Assembly: GCA_024516035.1 (NCBI GenBank)
Contig: JAMCCL010000017.1
Location: forward strand, 186,001 to 250,000
Reading direction: 5' to 3'
DNA length: 64,000 nt
Source: Bactericera cockerelli
Taxonomy: Eukaryota > Arthropoda > Insecta > Hemiptera > Triozidae
The stretch's first letter is position 1. Every line of letters starts with the position of its first letter. Position numbers and translations under genes: made by a program. Below are positions 40,650 through 51,843 of the stretch, in pieces. The notes below the pieces were generated by a model, which worked only from the letters and a program-made list of their open reading frames with translations, did not search any database and was not told the DNA's origin.

Positions 40650-41715
40650 TTATTATTTTTGTAGCCTCTGTTTTTTTTCTCTCTCCTCTTTTATTAATAT
40701 TACTTATTTGTGTAAACAGAGCTCGGCTCGTCAATATAAACCCGTTCTGCGGGCATTTATCACAAACACAAGAATGAGGGTAGCTCAGCATACTGTCTTT
40801 AATGTATTTTCCTAGGGTGTCAGTTTCAATGTAAATGATTTCTTGAGGGTCGCAATAAAATTCAGTAGAAATTTGATTTGATTCCATTTGATTTTTATTT
40901 ATACATCTCTCATTGGAGCATTTTCAAAGTAGGTTTAGTGATGGCATTGAAGCGAAAATGTTATTTATCAACTGTGTCATTGAGCAAATGCAATCGATCT
41001 CTTTTAATTTTGGTCGAAGCTCACGTGTTGATGTTATTTTTTTTTCGAAATTTTGTTGGCTTTCTGCAGAATCGTTCAGAATTAACTGATCTTTAACAGG
41101 AACAAAGCACTGACCTGAAGAATAAGCAAAAGTCGGACTCTTTCAGAAAGTTGCAAAAAAAATATTTTGTGCAGTTACGAAGGCGAATCCGAAAAAACGG
41201 ATTGCAGATCCGGGCTAGAAATATCGTCAGTAATCTACCATTAACGGGTGTAAACGTTGTTTTTTTTTTGGTCCACCTTGTTTATAAATGGTAGTTTAAA
41301 AATGTACTTCAATAAAACATTTCTGAATTCGTCTGGATCATTCTTTGTAAAGACATAACTTTTTTCTGATGAGGTTACTGCGAAAGACATAAATACTTCT
41401 GTTCTTTTCAATTCGACATTATCAAACGATAAAAACAGTCTCATAGAAAATTTTCACAGAAAAGAGGAAGAGAAACAAGAATCGGTCTTGAATGAGCTCA
41501 CCTGTGAGGATAACTGGCGAGGCTTGAACAAGGGCCCTTTAAAAAAACGGCGTCGTTTTTCATATTTAGAACCAAATTCTGAAAGGAAAACGATCGGACC
41601 TTTCAAAGCCAGTCAAAGTAACTCCTATTGGCCTACTCAAGAATGGGAATTGCTTCTCACTGAAACCAATAAAACTAGATACTGTTGACTAAAGGATTTT
41701 GAAAAATACCTGAGC
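40650..41715. other. No recognised gene
   Basis: A minus frame (40887-40627) has two Cys-rich bits (CVCDKCP) but no known domain. The remainder is T- and A-rich. Confidence 0.4.
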
Positions 41716-42756
41716 CTTTGACATAGGGATGGGTAAATATTGAGCGAGTCGACTCGAAGAGTCGACTATTTCTGAAGAGTCGTATGAATCGACTCTCGAA
41801 GTTCTAAAGAATCGACTCTCGACTCAGCGCTCATTTCCTTGTCTGGTTTAACTCACTAGCACTAGCCATTAGAAATAGGTCTGTTACCCACTGACGTCAT
41901 CACTCAACATCTCATCGCATCGGTCCCGTCCTATAGGGACCGTCAGGGACGATTTAAGAATATAATCTTCCAAACTCTTGAATAGGATTGACTATGGCTT
42001 TATCCTTTGAAAACAAGTCTGTTACCCACTCAAAATTAATTTATTTCTACTAGCTTCTTAAAGTGATATCAGGGGATAAGTGAGAACTAGATGTAGGAGA
42101 GGGCAATATGAATATTCAGATTATGGTACCTAGGTACAAGTACATACTATTTGGACTTGGTGTAAGGCGACTAGTCGACTACTGAATCGAGTCGAGTGAG
42201 TCGTCTGAGTTGAAGAATTGAATTGATTTTATTGCTGAGTTGATTTTTTGGCATAATGAAAGAATCATGAGTTGTGTTGACGTCTGGGAAGTGTGAACTG
42301 AAATTCTTTGAAAAGAGCGGCGCCGCGGTTCCTTTTCTTTTTCTTTTGTTTCAAATTCGACGCTACGGTCGGTCAAGTGTCAAGTTTTTTTTTTTAATTT
42401 TCTTGAATTATTTTTAGTGACATAATTATAGAGACAACCCTTAGGCTTTTATCATTTGAAGAAAAACAGATCAATACTCTAAGTATAAGCTATTGATAAC
42501 ACTGTTCCGGATAACACTTTTATCATTTGGATTTAGGTAAACATAATGAATAACGCTGCCAACTGCCAGGAGAGCGATTTGAAACAATAAAGGAAGGGGT
42601 CTAAAATTGGGGGAAACACCAGATTCCCCAGGTAGGTACCTACGCAAAATTTCACTTATGCGAACTTTTACAGCCATCTGTTTTTGACTCTTGCCGAACA
42701 TGAAAACATAGACTTATTATATTGTGTCAGACATTTTGGAAAAACTTTGAAGTAAA

Positions 42757-44442
42757 ATGAGTCGTGTCGGTCGCAGAGAAAGTGTCATCTGGGACTATTT
42801 CACTCCAGAGAACGATACTTCTGCCAAATGTGTACTCTGCAAAAATAAATTTAAACACCCAAAATCATCTACATCCAATTTGAGACGACACATGATATCG
42901 CGTCACCCAACGGTGAGTCTCAGTCAGAGGAATTCATCAACCATTTCTTCTGATCATGAAGACGAACCCAGCAGTCCCAGCACATCTGGTAATCAGTCAC
43001 AAGTACAAGTTCCACAAAGCTTGCAGCATCCTCACTTGCCTCAAGACTTGCAACAACCTCAATTGCCTCAAGGCTTGCAGCAGCCTCAACAGCAGAGAAC
43101 CAGTAACAATGCTCAATGCAACATTAAACAGTTCCTTCATAAAGCAGTAACCGCAAACAGAAGAAAACAAATTGATGAGCAATTATTGAAATTGATGTGT
43201 AAAGAATATCATCCTTTCAGGATTGTAGAGGAGCCAGAATTTGTTAAACTCCTCAAGATGCTGAATCCTGGATATACTCTACCCTCAAGGAAAACAGTTT
43301 CAACATCACTCCTGCCTGTGTTGTATGAAAAGGTCCTTGCTGAAGTAAGGGACGATGTATCCAAGGCTGAATTTATGTGCATCACTACAGACGGATGGAC
43401 ATCAATCACCCATGAAAGCTTTTATGCAATAACAGCTCATTATGTTAGTAATGGACGCCTCCAAGCCAAAATGTTGTCTTGTGAACGATTTCCCAGCATT
43501 TCTCATGACGCTAACAACATAGCACAGTACTTGAAGAACACTTTCGAAGAGTGGGACATATCTAACAAAATTGTTGCTGTAACTACGGACAATGCTTCTG
43601 TCATGTGTGCTGCAGTTCAGAAGTTGGAACTACGACACATTGGTTGTTTTGCACACACACTGAACCTAGTTGTGCAAGAGTCGCTACATAAAATATCCGA
43701 AGTGCGACAGAAAGTAAAAACTGTAGTGGAACATTTCAAGAAAAGTACGTTTGCTCAAGACAAGTTGAAAGCTTACCAGGAGCAAAATCAGTTAACCCCG
43801 CTGAGACTTGTGCAAGATGTTAAAACACGCTGGAATTCTACTCTGCACATGTTGGAGCGCTTCGGTGTGTTGAAAATTCCACTGGTAGCTACTATGGCTG
43901 AACTGAATTACGATTCACATTTGAGCAGTCAGGACTAGGCCGAAATATCTCAGTGCAAGAATGCGTTGAAAAAATTTGAATTGGTAACCGAAGTAGTGAG
44001 TGCAGAGAAGGATGTTACCATTTCAAAAATAGTTTTACATCATAGACGAACTCCTGGATCATACGAGAAAGTTGAAAAACATGGAAGCCAAACGATGGAA
44101 AGTTTTCACGAAGAGCTATATAACCAGTGCAAGACAAGATTCAGCAGAATATCAAACTCATCACACAAATTCCTCTTGTACGAGTCGACCTTTCTAGATC
44201 CTCGCCTGAAGAAGCATGGTTTCGGAACTAACCAAGCAACTTACATGGAAACAAAGAGAAATATTGAACGTCGCGGGGTGGCAATTTTGAAAAACAAACT
44301 TGTTCCCGTACCAACTTCAAATGAAATAGATAGAGCCTCCACAGCAAGCACTTCCGAACATGGTAATAGTACTCCTAGTACTGAAGAATCAATTTGGACA
44401 AGGCTTGATAATATGGTGAAACCTGAAAGCGTTCACGATTAA
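42757..44442 (+). pseudogene. hAT transposase with BED finger, one in-frame stop
   Basis: The BED zinc finger (CVLCKNKF...HMISRHP, about residues 24-49) is followed by a Gln-rich linker. The catalytic core comes next: FMCITTDGWTSITHESFYAI, VAVTTDNASVMCAAVQKL, RHIGCFAHTLNLVVQESLHK. Then VQDVKTRWNSTLHMLERF. The frame is closed by one TAG at about 43936-43938 and reopens in the same frame to LLYESTFLDPRLKKHGF and beyond, ending at 44442. The C-terminal dimerisation region is incomplete, and residues after SKIVLHHRR look unlike the family. Apart from the stop the reading frame is remarkably well preserved. Confidence 0.9.
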
Positions 44443-44544
44443 CAAACAAACACTTCTCTCAAATAATCTTCCTGAACAGTAATTTGCCATAGATTGAGAA
44501 GTGAGAAGATTATAACTAGTAGAGTGAGAAGATTATTATTATAA

Positions 44545-44753
44545 CTAGTAGAGCGCCCGGGACTACGTACCCGTTGAAACTGAACTGTTAGGGCTGTATC
44601 TTTTGAAATTTTAGGACTTTTGCAAAATCCTTTCTTAAAACATATAATAATCAATGCGAAAGGAATATTGTGTTAAAATTTCAGCTTTCTTACGGTTTAG
44701 GCTCTAGAGCGATGAATCAGTGAGTGAGAGGGTTTCGGTTTTATTAGTATAGA
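44545..44753 (-). mobile_element. Short non-autonomous Helitron
   Basis: Minus-strand start TCTATACTAATAAAAC at 44753 after an A. Its end ...CTACTAG at 44545 is followed by T. The hairpin is not obvious. The internal 'atttcagctttcttacggtt' matches the Helitron at 54718. Inserted in the 3' part of the hAT element. Confidence 0.7.
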
Positions 44754-45570
44754 TTTATGATCATAATTTTGTTCCTTTTAGTAACCTTACCTAGTTTTTT
44801 TTTCCTTTTTTAATTTTTGTCTTTCTTTTCAAGTCTTTGTTTTGTTTTTACCTAATTTAGGTAACCTAAATAGTTTTGTTTTTCCTTATCTAAAATAAAG
44901 AGGATCTCATTTTAATTTGATTTTGATATATAAATAAAAGTAAATGTTATTATTTCTAAATGTCCCCCAATTCCCAATCGGACCACTGCATAGGTACCTA
45001 CTGAATCGACTATTCCCAATTCCCCATTATCTCTAGATACCTTAGCTTAGGTGTAACAAATTATGCAGAATTTAAAAGAACCGCGACTCTTAAAGAAAGA
45101 GTCGAACTGAGTCTAGTGTCTACAGAACCGAATATTCTAAACGAGTCGAGAATCCCATCCATACTCCCTAGACTACCTACTGAATCGACTACCCCCATTA
45201 TCTAAGGTGAAACAAATTATACAGAATTTCAAAGAACCGCGACTCTTAAAGAGTCGACTCACTGAGTCGACTACTTTTGATGAACTGAGTCTACTGAATC
45301 GAATATTCTAAACGAGTCGAGAATCCCATCCCTACTTTGACAGTATTGTACAATAAGATTATGCTGTGCTGTGTGCGATAGCGACACGTACAGATCACGA
45401 CTGAAAATTCAGACTGAACCACTGCTGAAGTCACTGTTCTCCTGAATAATAGGTACATTAAGTGCTAGCACGTACAAAATAAGAGCTCAGATACTGAAGG
45501 AAACAACATCAACATGTGAACTTCGACCAAAATTAAACGAGAACGATTGCAATTGCTCACTGGCACAAGG

Positions 45571-45675
45571 TAGTAATGGGCACAATCGATTATTTCAAAT
45601 AATTGATTATGTATAATCGATTATAAAAAATAATCGATTATTACGAAAAATTTGGTAAATTATGACTTACATACA
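45571..45675 (+). mobile_element. hAT-like terminal fragment
   Basis: TAGTAATGGGCACAATCGAT resembles a hAT terminus, followed by repeats of AATCGATTAT. The element is cut by the LTR at 45676. Confidence 0.45.
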
Positions 45676-46075
45676 AGTTAAAGGTGTCGCGGTTGCGACT
45701 GCCTTTTTAAAAAGTTTATTTTTTATTTCACCAAAAATTTTATAAGTTCAAAATAGGCTTAAATCAAAGAAAATAAAAAGAATGTCTTATGATACAAAAT
45801 GGATACAGCAAATTGGTATTCAAAATGCTTAGAATTTAATAATAAATCGTTTATTGAAATAGTAAGTTTAAAAATAAGAACTTTAAAAAGAAAAGTTGGA
45901 CTTAGCCAAATTAATAGTAAAAAGATCGATAAAATGAAATCAAAAGATCGAGAGACACAGATCCTGTCCGATACAGGTGATAATCTTGACTGACTACGTG
46001 CTGATCGAGATTGGCTCAGCGGATGCAAGATGTGAGGTGGGGGCTGCTGAATCAGCAAGACAGCGGTACATAACT
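45676..46075 (-). repeat. LTR (3' on the minus strand)
   Basis: AGTTA...TAACT ends. It matches 50641-51040 with only a few differences that I can see (for example GCGACTGCC/GCGATTGCC). Confidence 0.85.
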
Positions 46076-46137
46076 CCTCCCTCCTTAAGAAGGAAAATGG
46101 GGAAAAATTTATTTTGACACATTTGACTTAAAAACTT

Positions 46138-46914
46138 CTAAGTCAGGGTAAGCCTTCGAAGCTTCCTCAATAGGATTCTGTGTTGATCTTCCGAGGCGTC
46201 GAGGTGAAAATCCTCTTCAGTTTCGTTTTCGTCTGGGAAGAACTCCTCTGGTTCCTGTTCATAGTCTTCGGGCGGTATTTCTTCAGATTCTATGTTGTGC
46301 ATGTTATAGTTGTTCCTTATGGTTTGTGCACTCATTGGCGTCGGTTTGGTAATTTGAACTGTCGGCTTATTTCAGACGTTTTGTTTAGGACCGTTGTTTT
46401 GTTGAGAGTAATTTTAGATCAACGGGTTATTATTATTGGGTTTGGTTTGATAGTTAGAAAAACGATTAAAGGTGTTGGGTTGATAGTTTTTGTTATTTTG
46501 ATTATTTCCACTGAATTTATTCCTAAAAGCTGGTGGGATGTAACGGTTCGAACTCGAGTTTTGGTTAAATTGTTTGCTTTGTGAAAAGTTGTTATTTTTG
46601 TTAACACTGCTGGTGGTCGCGTTCGCGTCGATTTGAAAATCGTTTGTTAATATGCTTAGTGCCTCATTTAAGCTCTTAGGGTCCTTCGTTCTCATCAGAG
46701 AACCTAGAGGTTCTCGGAGACCTTTCAAGAAAGTCCTCAAACCTAGTTTTTCAACATATTTATTGACATTGGCTTTACCGGTTACATCGTTGTGAGTGGC
46801 AATATAGCTGCCATGTAGATTTATGTGTGTTTGAATTCTGGTGTGGAAGGCAAATGGTGTTTCATTGCCGTATTGCCGCATATTGCATACTTCAATAGTC
46901 AATGTGTAGCACGT
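46138..46914 (-). pseudogene. LTR-element gag, C-terminal part
   Basis: Continues gag after the DNA transposon: TCYTLTIEVCNMRQYGNE, PFAFHTRIQTHINLHGSYIA, LGLRTFLKGLREPLGSLMRT, then an Asn/Gln-rich tail (NNNFSQSKQFNQNSSSNRYI). A frameshift near 46390 leads to an acidic end (46335-46138). There is no CCHC knuckle. Gag would form the capsid. Confidence 0.75.
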
Positions 46915-47499
46915 AGGGTGGCCCTTATTTTCGAAAGTCGGAATTTTCTCGCTCCATCGGCAAAATATGGTTCCAATTAATATTAAAAAAATCTGAAAAA
47001 AGTTTCAGCTCGATCAAAGGTCGTTAACACGTGCCGCCGGGACCTTTAAGTTTAGATCTGCAATCGGAAGGGGCAATATACGTTTTCAAGCATAATATTG
47101 ATCCCAACTTGAAGAAACTTCATCTCACAGAAAAAAATATAGAATATAAAATGCATAGAAGGGTTTCCTTTTTATTATTTGGTACATCATAATTTTAGTG
47201 GGTAGCACAGCATTATTGAGACACCTGATTACATCATATTTTATTACACCTTATGACCGTTTCCAAGTAGATAATTATTAATACAAAGGCTGGCTACTGG
47301 TTTAAATCATAACTTAGTCCGTCTCACTTGTTTAAAAAGAAAATGAAGAGATTCAAAATTTAAAATTAACTTATTATACAAGTAAACATCTTTAATCCAT
47401 AAATGAATTTTCATTAATATGTATGTACGAATTTCTTTGTGGTGAAGCACAAGGCCTCTTCACAATTTTTGTGGGTAGCGCAGCATTATTAAGAGCCTC

Positions 47500-47735
47500 C
47501 TTTACATTTCGAATTATTCAATTACATTAATTTCTTTTTACTCTGGTAATGCCGCCACTGGTCGTTACTCATACAAGTAACTACTCATTTTTCCTCACGA
47601 GGTATGAGTGGACCCCGAACATCCAAGTACAGAGCAGAAAAAATCCTCCCCCGCTGGGAATCGAACCCAGGTCACCATGTGTGCAATGCCTAGCGCGCTA
47701 ACTCGCTCTGCCACAGTGACTACTCGAATTTTCAT
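47500..47735 (-). mobile_element. tRNA-derived SINE inside the DNA transposon
   Basis: The minus-strand head (about 47728-47645) has TGGCAGAGCGAGTTAGCGCG and CTGGGTTCGATTCCCAGC, a perfect T arm. The body matches 28980-29270. Confidence 0.65.
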
Positions 47736-47739
47736 TAAT

Positions 47740-49090
47740 ATCTCGGCGGTTGGGGACGGGATTTAAAAAAGATTTTGGTGTTCATTCTAACCCTTTGGTT
47801 GCTTATGACTCATTAGTTTTGGTACTAGCTAAATGTCACATAAGTGATAGGGATGCTGTTGAAGTACTTATAGCTACAGCCGAGTCCTTTGGACACAATC
47901 CACTACACTTGGTCATTAATCGTACCTCGATTCAACGATGCCGACAAGAGAAGGGAGAGCTTGTAGCTGAGGACATTAAAAAACGCTTTTGGGGTATTGC
48001 TCTTGAGTATGTTGAGGTTCACTGGGATGGGAAATTGTTGCCAGACTGGACAGGCAAAACACTGTCTGAGAGATTGCCTATTATTATAACAAGTGGTGAA
48101 ACGGAACAAATACTGAGTATCCCGAAACTTCCAGATTCATCAGGAATGGAACAGGCAAGAGCTATTTATAAAGCTTAAAAAGAATGGAATCTCGAAGATA
48201 AGGTTCAAGTTTTATGCTGCGACACAACTGCTTCAAATTTGGGTAGATTCAAAGGAGCTGCAATTCTTTTAGAGCATCATATTGGACGTAAGCTTTTGTA
48301 CTTACCGTGTAGACACCACATTTTTGAGATAGTTCCCCTTGCTGTTTTCGAAATTAAGATGCCTAAAGCTATCGGTCCCGATGCACCCATATTTCTAAAG
48401 TTCCAGGCTTCATGGCTAGAAAACAAAAGTTTCATCCCGCAGAAGAAAAGAATCTTAAAGGTTTGGAGATCAAAGGCAACGAGTTATCATATTCGCTGAA
48501 CAACAACTGAAAGAACGGCAATCACGAGACGACTACAATTAAGGAATTGTTAGAACTAACAATTTTATTCCTAGGAGGTAGTTTAGAAAAATAAGTCAGT
48601 TTTCGAATCCCAGGAGCAATTCACCATGCAAAATGGATGTCAAAAGCAATTTATAATTTGAAACTGTATCTGTTTAGAAAAGAATTCGTAATGACTGCAG
48701 AGCATCCTTGATATTTGTTTGTTTGTAACTTTCCTTTATTGAGGCTTGCTATGCAGCACCTGCAGGTATTACAGCGCCAATACTAGATCTCTTGTTTATT
48801 AAGAAACTTCTTGCGTATCAAAAAATGGACCCTGAAGTATCTAGTGTGGCATCAAAAAAAACTGTAAACCATCTCTGGTATTTGAGTGAAGAGGCCCTAG
48901 GGTTGGGGTTTTTGATAGAGATATCTCAAATGTTGTAAAATCTAACATGGGTAAGTCCCTCACTAAAGAGAGGAACGAACAAAAGAAAAAGAAGTATGGT
49001 CGTAAGACTGAAGATCTTATTAACTTGCTCAGCAAGGAGCTGGACTTTTTTGTGTCAGAGGAAACGCAGATTTTCATTGCAAATCCTTTC
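47740..49090 (+). pseudogene. DDE-type transposase of an uncharacterised animal family
   Basis: The frame 47750-48178 has WGIALEYVEVHWDGKLLPDW and KTLSERLPIIITSGETEQIL. After one stop the same reading continues with VQVLCCDTTASNLGRFKGAA and KLLYLPCRHHIFEIV, where Asp and the CRHH cluster stand out. Degenerate frames further on give NHLWYLSEE and DRDISNVVKSN. I recognise this as a repeat family common in insects and cnidarians, but the superfamily assignment is uncertain. Stops and shifts make it dead. Confidence 0.6.
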
Positions 49091-49858
49091 TCTGTCTAGA
49101 TTTAAGTTACTGGTGGGAAAATGAAAATTTCCAAGACGCGTATAACAAGATTAAATTCTTAAAAGTAGTAAACGATACAGCAGAAAGAGGTGTTAAATTG
49201 ATGGGCGAATACAATAATAAACTAACATAGAATGAAGACCAAAAACAATTAATCATACAAGTTGTCAAAGACTACAAAGTCAGTTTTCTAAACCAACAAA
49301 AGAGTATCTCTTGAAAACTTATAGGAAATAGGACAGAAGGATTTACTTATTTGTGAACTTCTATCTCGCATTTATTTTAATAGTATGAATAAATGAATAT
49401 TATTACAATAATTATGTTAAATGTTCTTTTCTTCAACTTCAAACAGAAAAAAATCTAATATATGATGGTTTCTTAATTTTTTACTTAATATTACCAAAAA
49501 ACAGTAATAAGTTACTTAGACAAATGCTATTATCAGGTGTCTTGATAATGCTGTGCTACCCACTAAAATTATAATGTAGCAAATAGTAAATAGAAAACCC
49601 TTCTATACATTTTACATTCTATATTTTTTTCTGTGAGATGAAGCCTCTTCAAGTTAGGATCAATATTATGCTTAAAAACATATATTGCCCCTTCCGATTG
49701 CAGATCTAAACTTAAAGGTCCCGGCGGCACGTGTTAATGACCTATGATCGAGCCGAAACTTTTTCCAGATTTATTTAATACTAATTGGAACCATATTTTG
49801 CCGATGGAGCGGAAAAAATCTGGGGAAAAAATCCTCCTCTATAGCTAAGGGCCACCCT

Positions 49859-50128
49859 CTTGTCACTGTATGTGTCTAAGAGAGCTGTTTTCAAAGCTTC
49901 CCAAGTTTGGATGGAGTGGGAGCTCAAATTTAATTTGGCCTCTCCTTTAATTTTATTTTTAATTGAATTCAGCAAGAAAAAGTTTTGAAAATTGTTAGGA
50001 TTGTTTTTGTCATGAAAATAGTTAACAAGACTTTCGGCCTCTGTTAAGAAACCTGGGAGCAATGGCACTTCGCCACTGAACTCCGGGATCATCTTCAAGT
50101 GATCCATTTTTAGTTCTGGTACACTCAT
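49859..50128 (-). pseudogene. LTR-element gag, N-terminal part
   Basis: Starts MSVPELKMDHLKMIPEFSGE and runs through GFLTEAESLVNYFHDKNNPN and LLNSIKNKIKGEAKLNLS to LLDTYSDK, where the DNA transposon begins. The gag frame resumes at 46914. Confidence 0.75.
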
Positions 50129-50640
50129 TTTGATTTGATTTTCGTCAGTTGAAAAATTTGAAAATAAATTTAAAAGTGATGATTCTATTTCAGAATTGTA
50201 TGAATGTTCAAGTTCTGAATCACTTCCACTGTTCGAATCAACCGGTTCTGAATCAGAATCCGTTTTGAATAATCAAAATAAACAATAAAATAAGTAAAGA
50301 TTTTGATAAAATTTAATTTACAAAACTTTCTAGCTTGTGAAGTCTTTAAAATAATGCATCAGGTTTGGGGATTGGAAGACTTCACACTGGAAAATAATGA
50401 AAGGGAAGCTCCCGCTGCGATTGGTAGCTAGGTAGGTCGGCTGAAGTAGGTAGACAGGCTGGTTGAGGTAGCTCAGCAACTGACAGGAAAATTCTCCGGT
50501 GGTACGGGTGATCCGTTGGGGTAATGAGGTAAAGGTGAGGTAAAGATGTACTGAGTAAAAATAGTAAAGATGAGGTAGATCCCACTTTGCAGAGGAAAAT
50601 TTTCGCTTTTCTTGCAAAGGATCCTGTTCCGATCTGCGCC
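50129..50640 (-). other. Leader of the LTR element
   Basis: Lies between the gag start and the 5' LTR. It contains the PBS-like sequence next to 50640 and no strong open frame. Confidence 0.5.
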
Positions 50641-51040
50641 AGTTAAAGGTGTCGCGGTTGCGATTGCCTTTTTAAAAAGTTTATTTTTTATTTCACCAAA
50701 ATTTTTATAAGTTCAAAATAGGCTTAAATCAAAGAAAATAAAAAGAATGTCTTATGATACAAAATGGATACAGCAAATTGGTATTCAAAATGCTTAGAAT
50801 TTAATAATAAATCGTTTATTGAAATAGTAAGTTTAAAAATAAGAACTTTAAAAAGAAAAGTTGGACTTAGCCAAATTAATAGTAAAAAGATCGATAAAAT
50901 GAAATCAAAAGATCGAGAGACACAGATCCTGTCCGATACAGGTGATAATCTTGACTGACTACGTGCTGATCGAGATTGGCTCAGCGGATGCAAGATGTGA
51001 GGTGGGGGCTGCTGAATCAGCAAGACAGCGGTACATAAAT
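50641..51040 (-). repeat. LTR (5' on the minus strand)
   Basis: Direct copy of 45676-46075. A 64-residue frame inside is identical in both copies but is probably not coding. Confidence 0.85.
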
Positions 51041-51838
51041 TAAAATAAATTCACACTTGGGCCCTCCAGCCTGCAGTTCCACTTCTGATGTGATTGCTTA
51101 CATGTCCAGGATTCACATTTAATGTGGCATTATACTTATGTATAAATTTTAATTTTATTTTGCATGCATAAATAATATGTATTAGTCAAATATGGTTCTC
51201 CAACACCCAAAATTCAAATACACAAGTAGCTTAATCGTTAAGACACTAGAGTCTTCACATGGAGATTTGGGATTTGAGTCACAAGTAAGAAGACATTCAT
51301 TATTAGCATATTCACAACACAAGATGTAGCTTTATTATACAAAAATACAAATAAGAGTACAATGTTCAAAGAGAAATGAAGAAATTAGACATTAAATGCA
51401 ACAATGTTACACAGTTGGGACATGTATGAACAAAAAATAAGTACAAAAGAGATCTGTACAAAACAGCTAAAAATAAACTGGTGTGAACATCACACAACTT
51501 TCCTTATCCCTCCAAAAAAGTCGAATTCCGCCACTGGTGACTCAACGGTAATCGTATCCGAAAAATAACTATCAAATTTGTGTTTAGCACTTCAAAATCA
51601 TTGAAATTGATAAGTCACAACAACCCCTATCTAGCATGAACAATAAAAAAGTAAGGTCAAGCGGGGCTCCTTCAAAATACCGGTAAATTGGGGACTATTA
51701 TTTTTTTGTTTTAAGAAAAACTTGTTCTTAATTTTTTTTCGTATGTATCTCTTATCGTTTAGCTATTATAACACAAATAAAGTAGCTCTTTATCTTTAAA
51801 TTATTCTTATTTCTAGCTATTAAACTTATCTATTAGTT
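51041..51838. other. No gene; decayed tRNA-like SINE near 51225-51285
   Basis: TAGCTTAATCGTTAAGACAC and, 35 bp on, GGGATTTGAGTCACA resemble mutated A and B boxes. The remainder is AT-rich. Confidence 0.35.
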
Positions 51839-51843
51839 ATTTG

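Larger units (their letters stand above)
41724..45334 (+). mobile_element. hAT transposon with 8-bp target duplication
   Basis: Termini TAGGGATGGG and CCCATCCCTA, flanked by the identical octamer CTTTGACA at 41716-41723 and 45335-45342. An 8-bp duplication and such termini are hallmarks of hAT. Subterminal GAGTCGACTC-type palindromes are repeated at both ends (41735-41825, 45085-45325), likely transposase binding sites. The element carries one transposase and a nested Helitron. Confidence 0.92.
46915..49858 (+). mobile_element. DNA transposon with ~330-bp inverted termini
   Basis: It starts AGGGTGGCCCTTA and ends TAAGGGCCACCCT. The inverse pairing continues for over 300 bp (for example GTCCCGGCGGCACGTGTTAA and its inverse, and the CAGGTGTCTTGATAAT block). 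It splits the gag of the LTR element. No clean target duplication can be read at the edges. Confidence 0.8.
45676..51040 (-). mobile_element. Gag-only LTR retrotransposon (Ty3/gypsy-type), with nested DNA transposon
   Basis: Two direct 400-bp LTRs (45676-46075 and 50641-51040) bracket a minus-strand gag. There is no protease, RT or integrase. On the minus strand a PBS-like TGGCGCAGATCGG follows the 5' LTR directly, and a purine-rich GGAGGGAGGAG precedes the 3' LTR. The LTRs are nearly identical, so the insertion is recent. It would need enzymes supplied by another element. Confidence 0.85.

Noticed and set aside
41735..41830. Operator-like GAGTCGACTC cluster of a host gene
   Set aside because: The cluster is symmetrical with 45085-45325 at the other end of the hAT element, so it belongs to the transposon ends.
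45799..45993. 64-codon frame conserved in two places (also 50764-50958)
   Set aside because: Identity is explained by the two LTRs being copies of each other.
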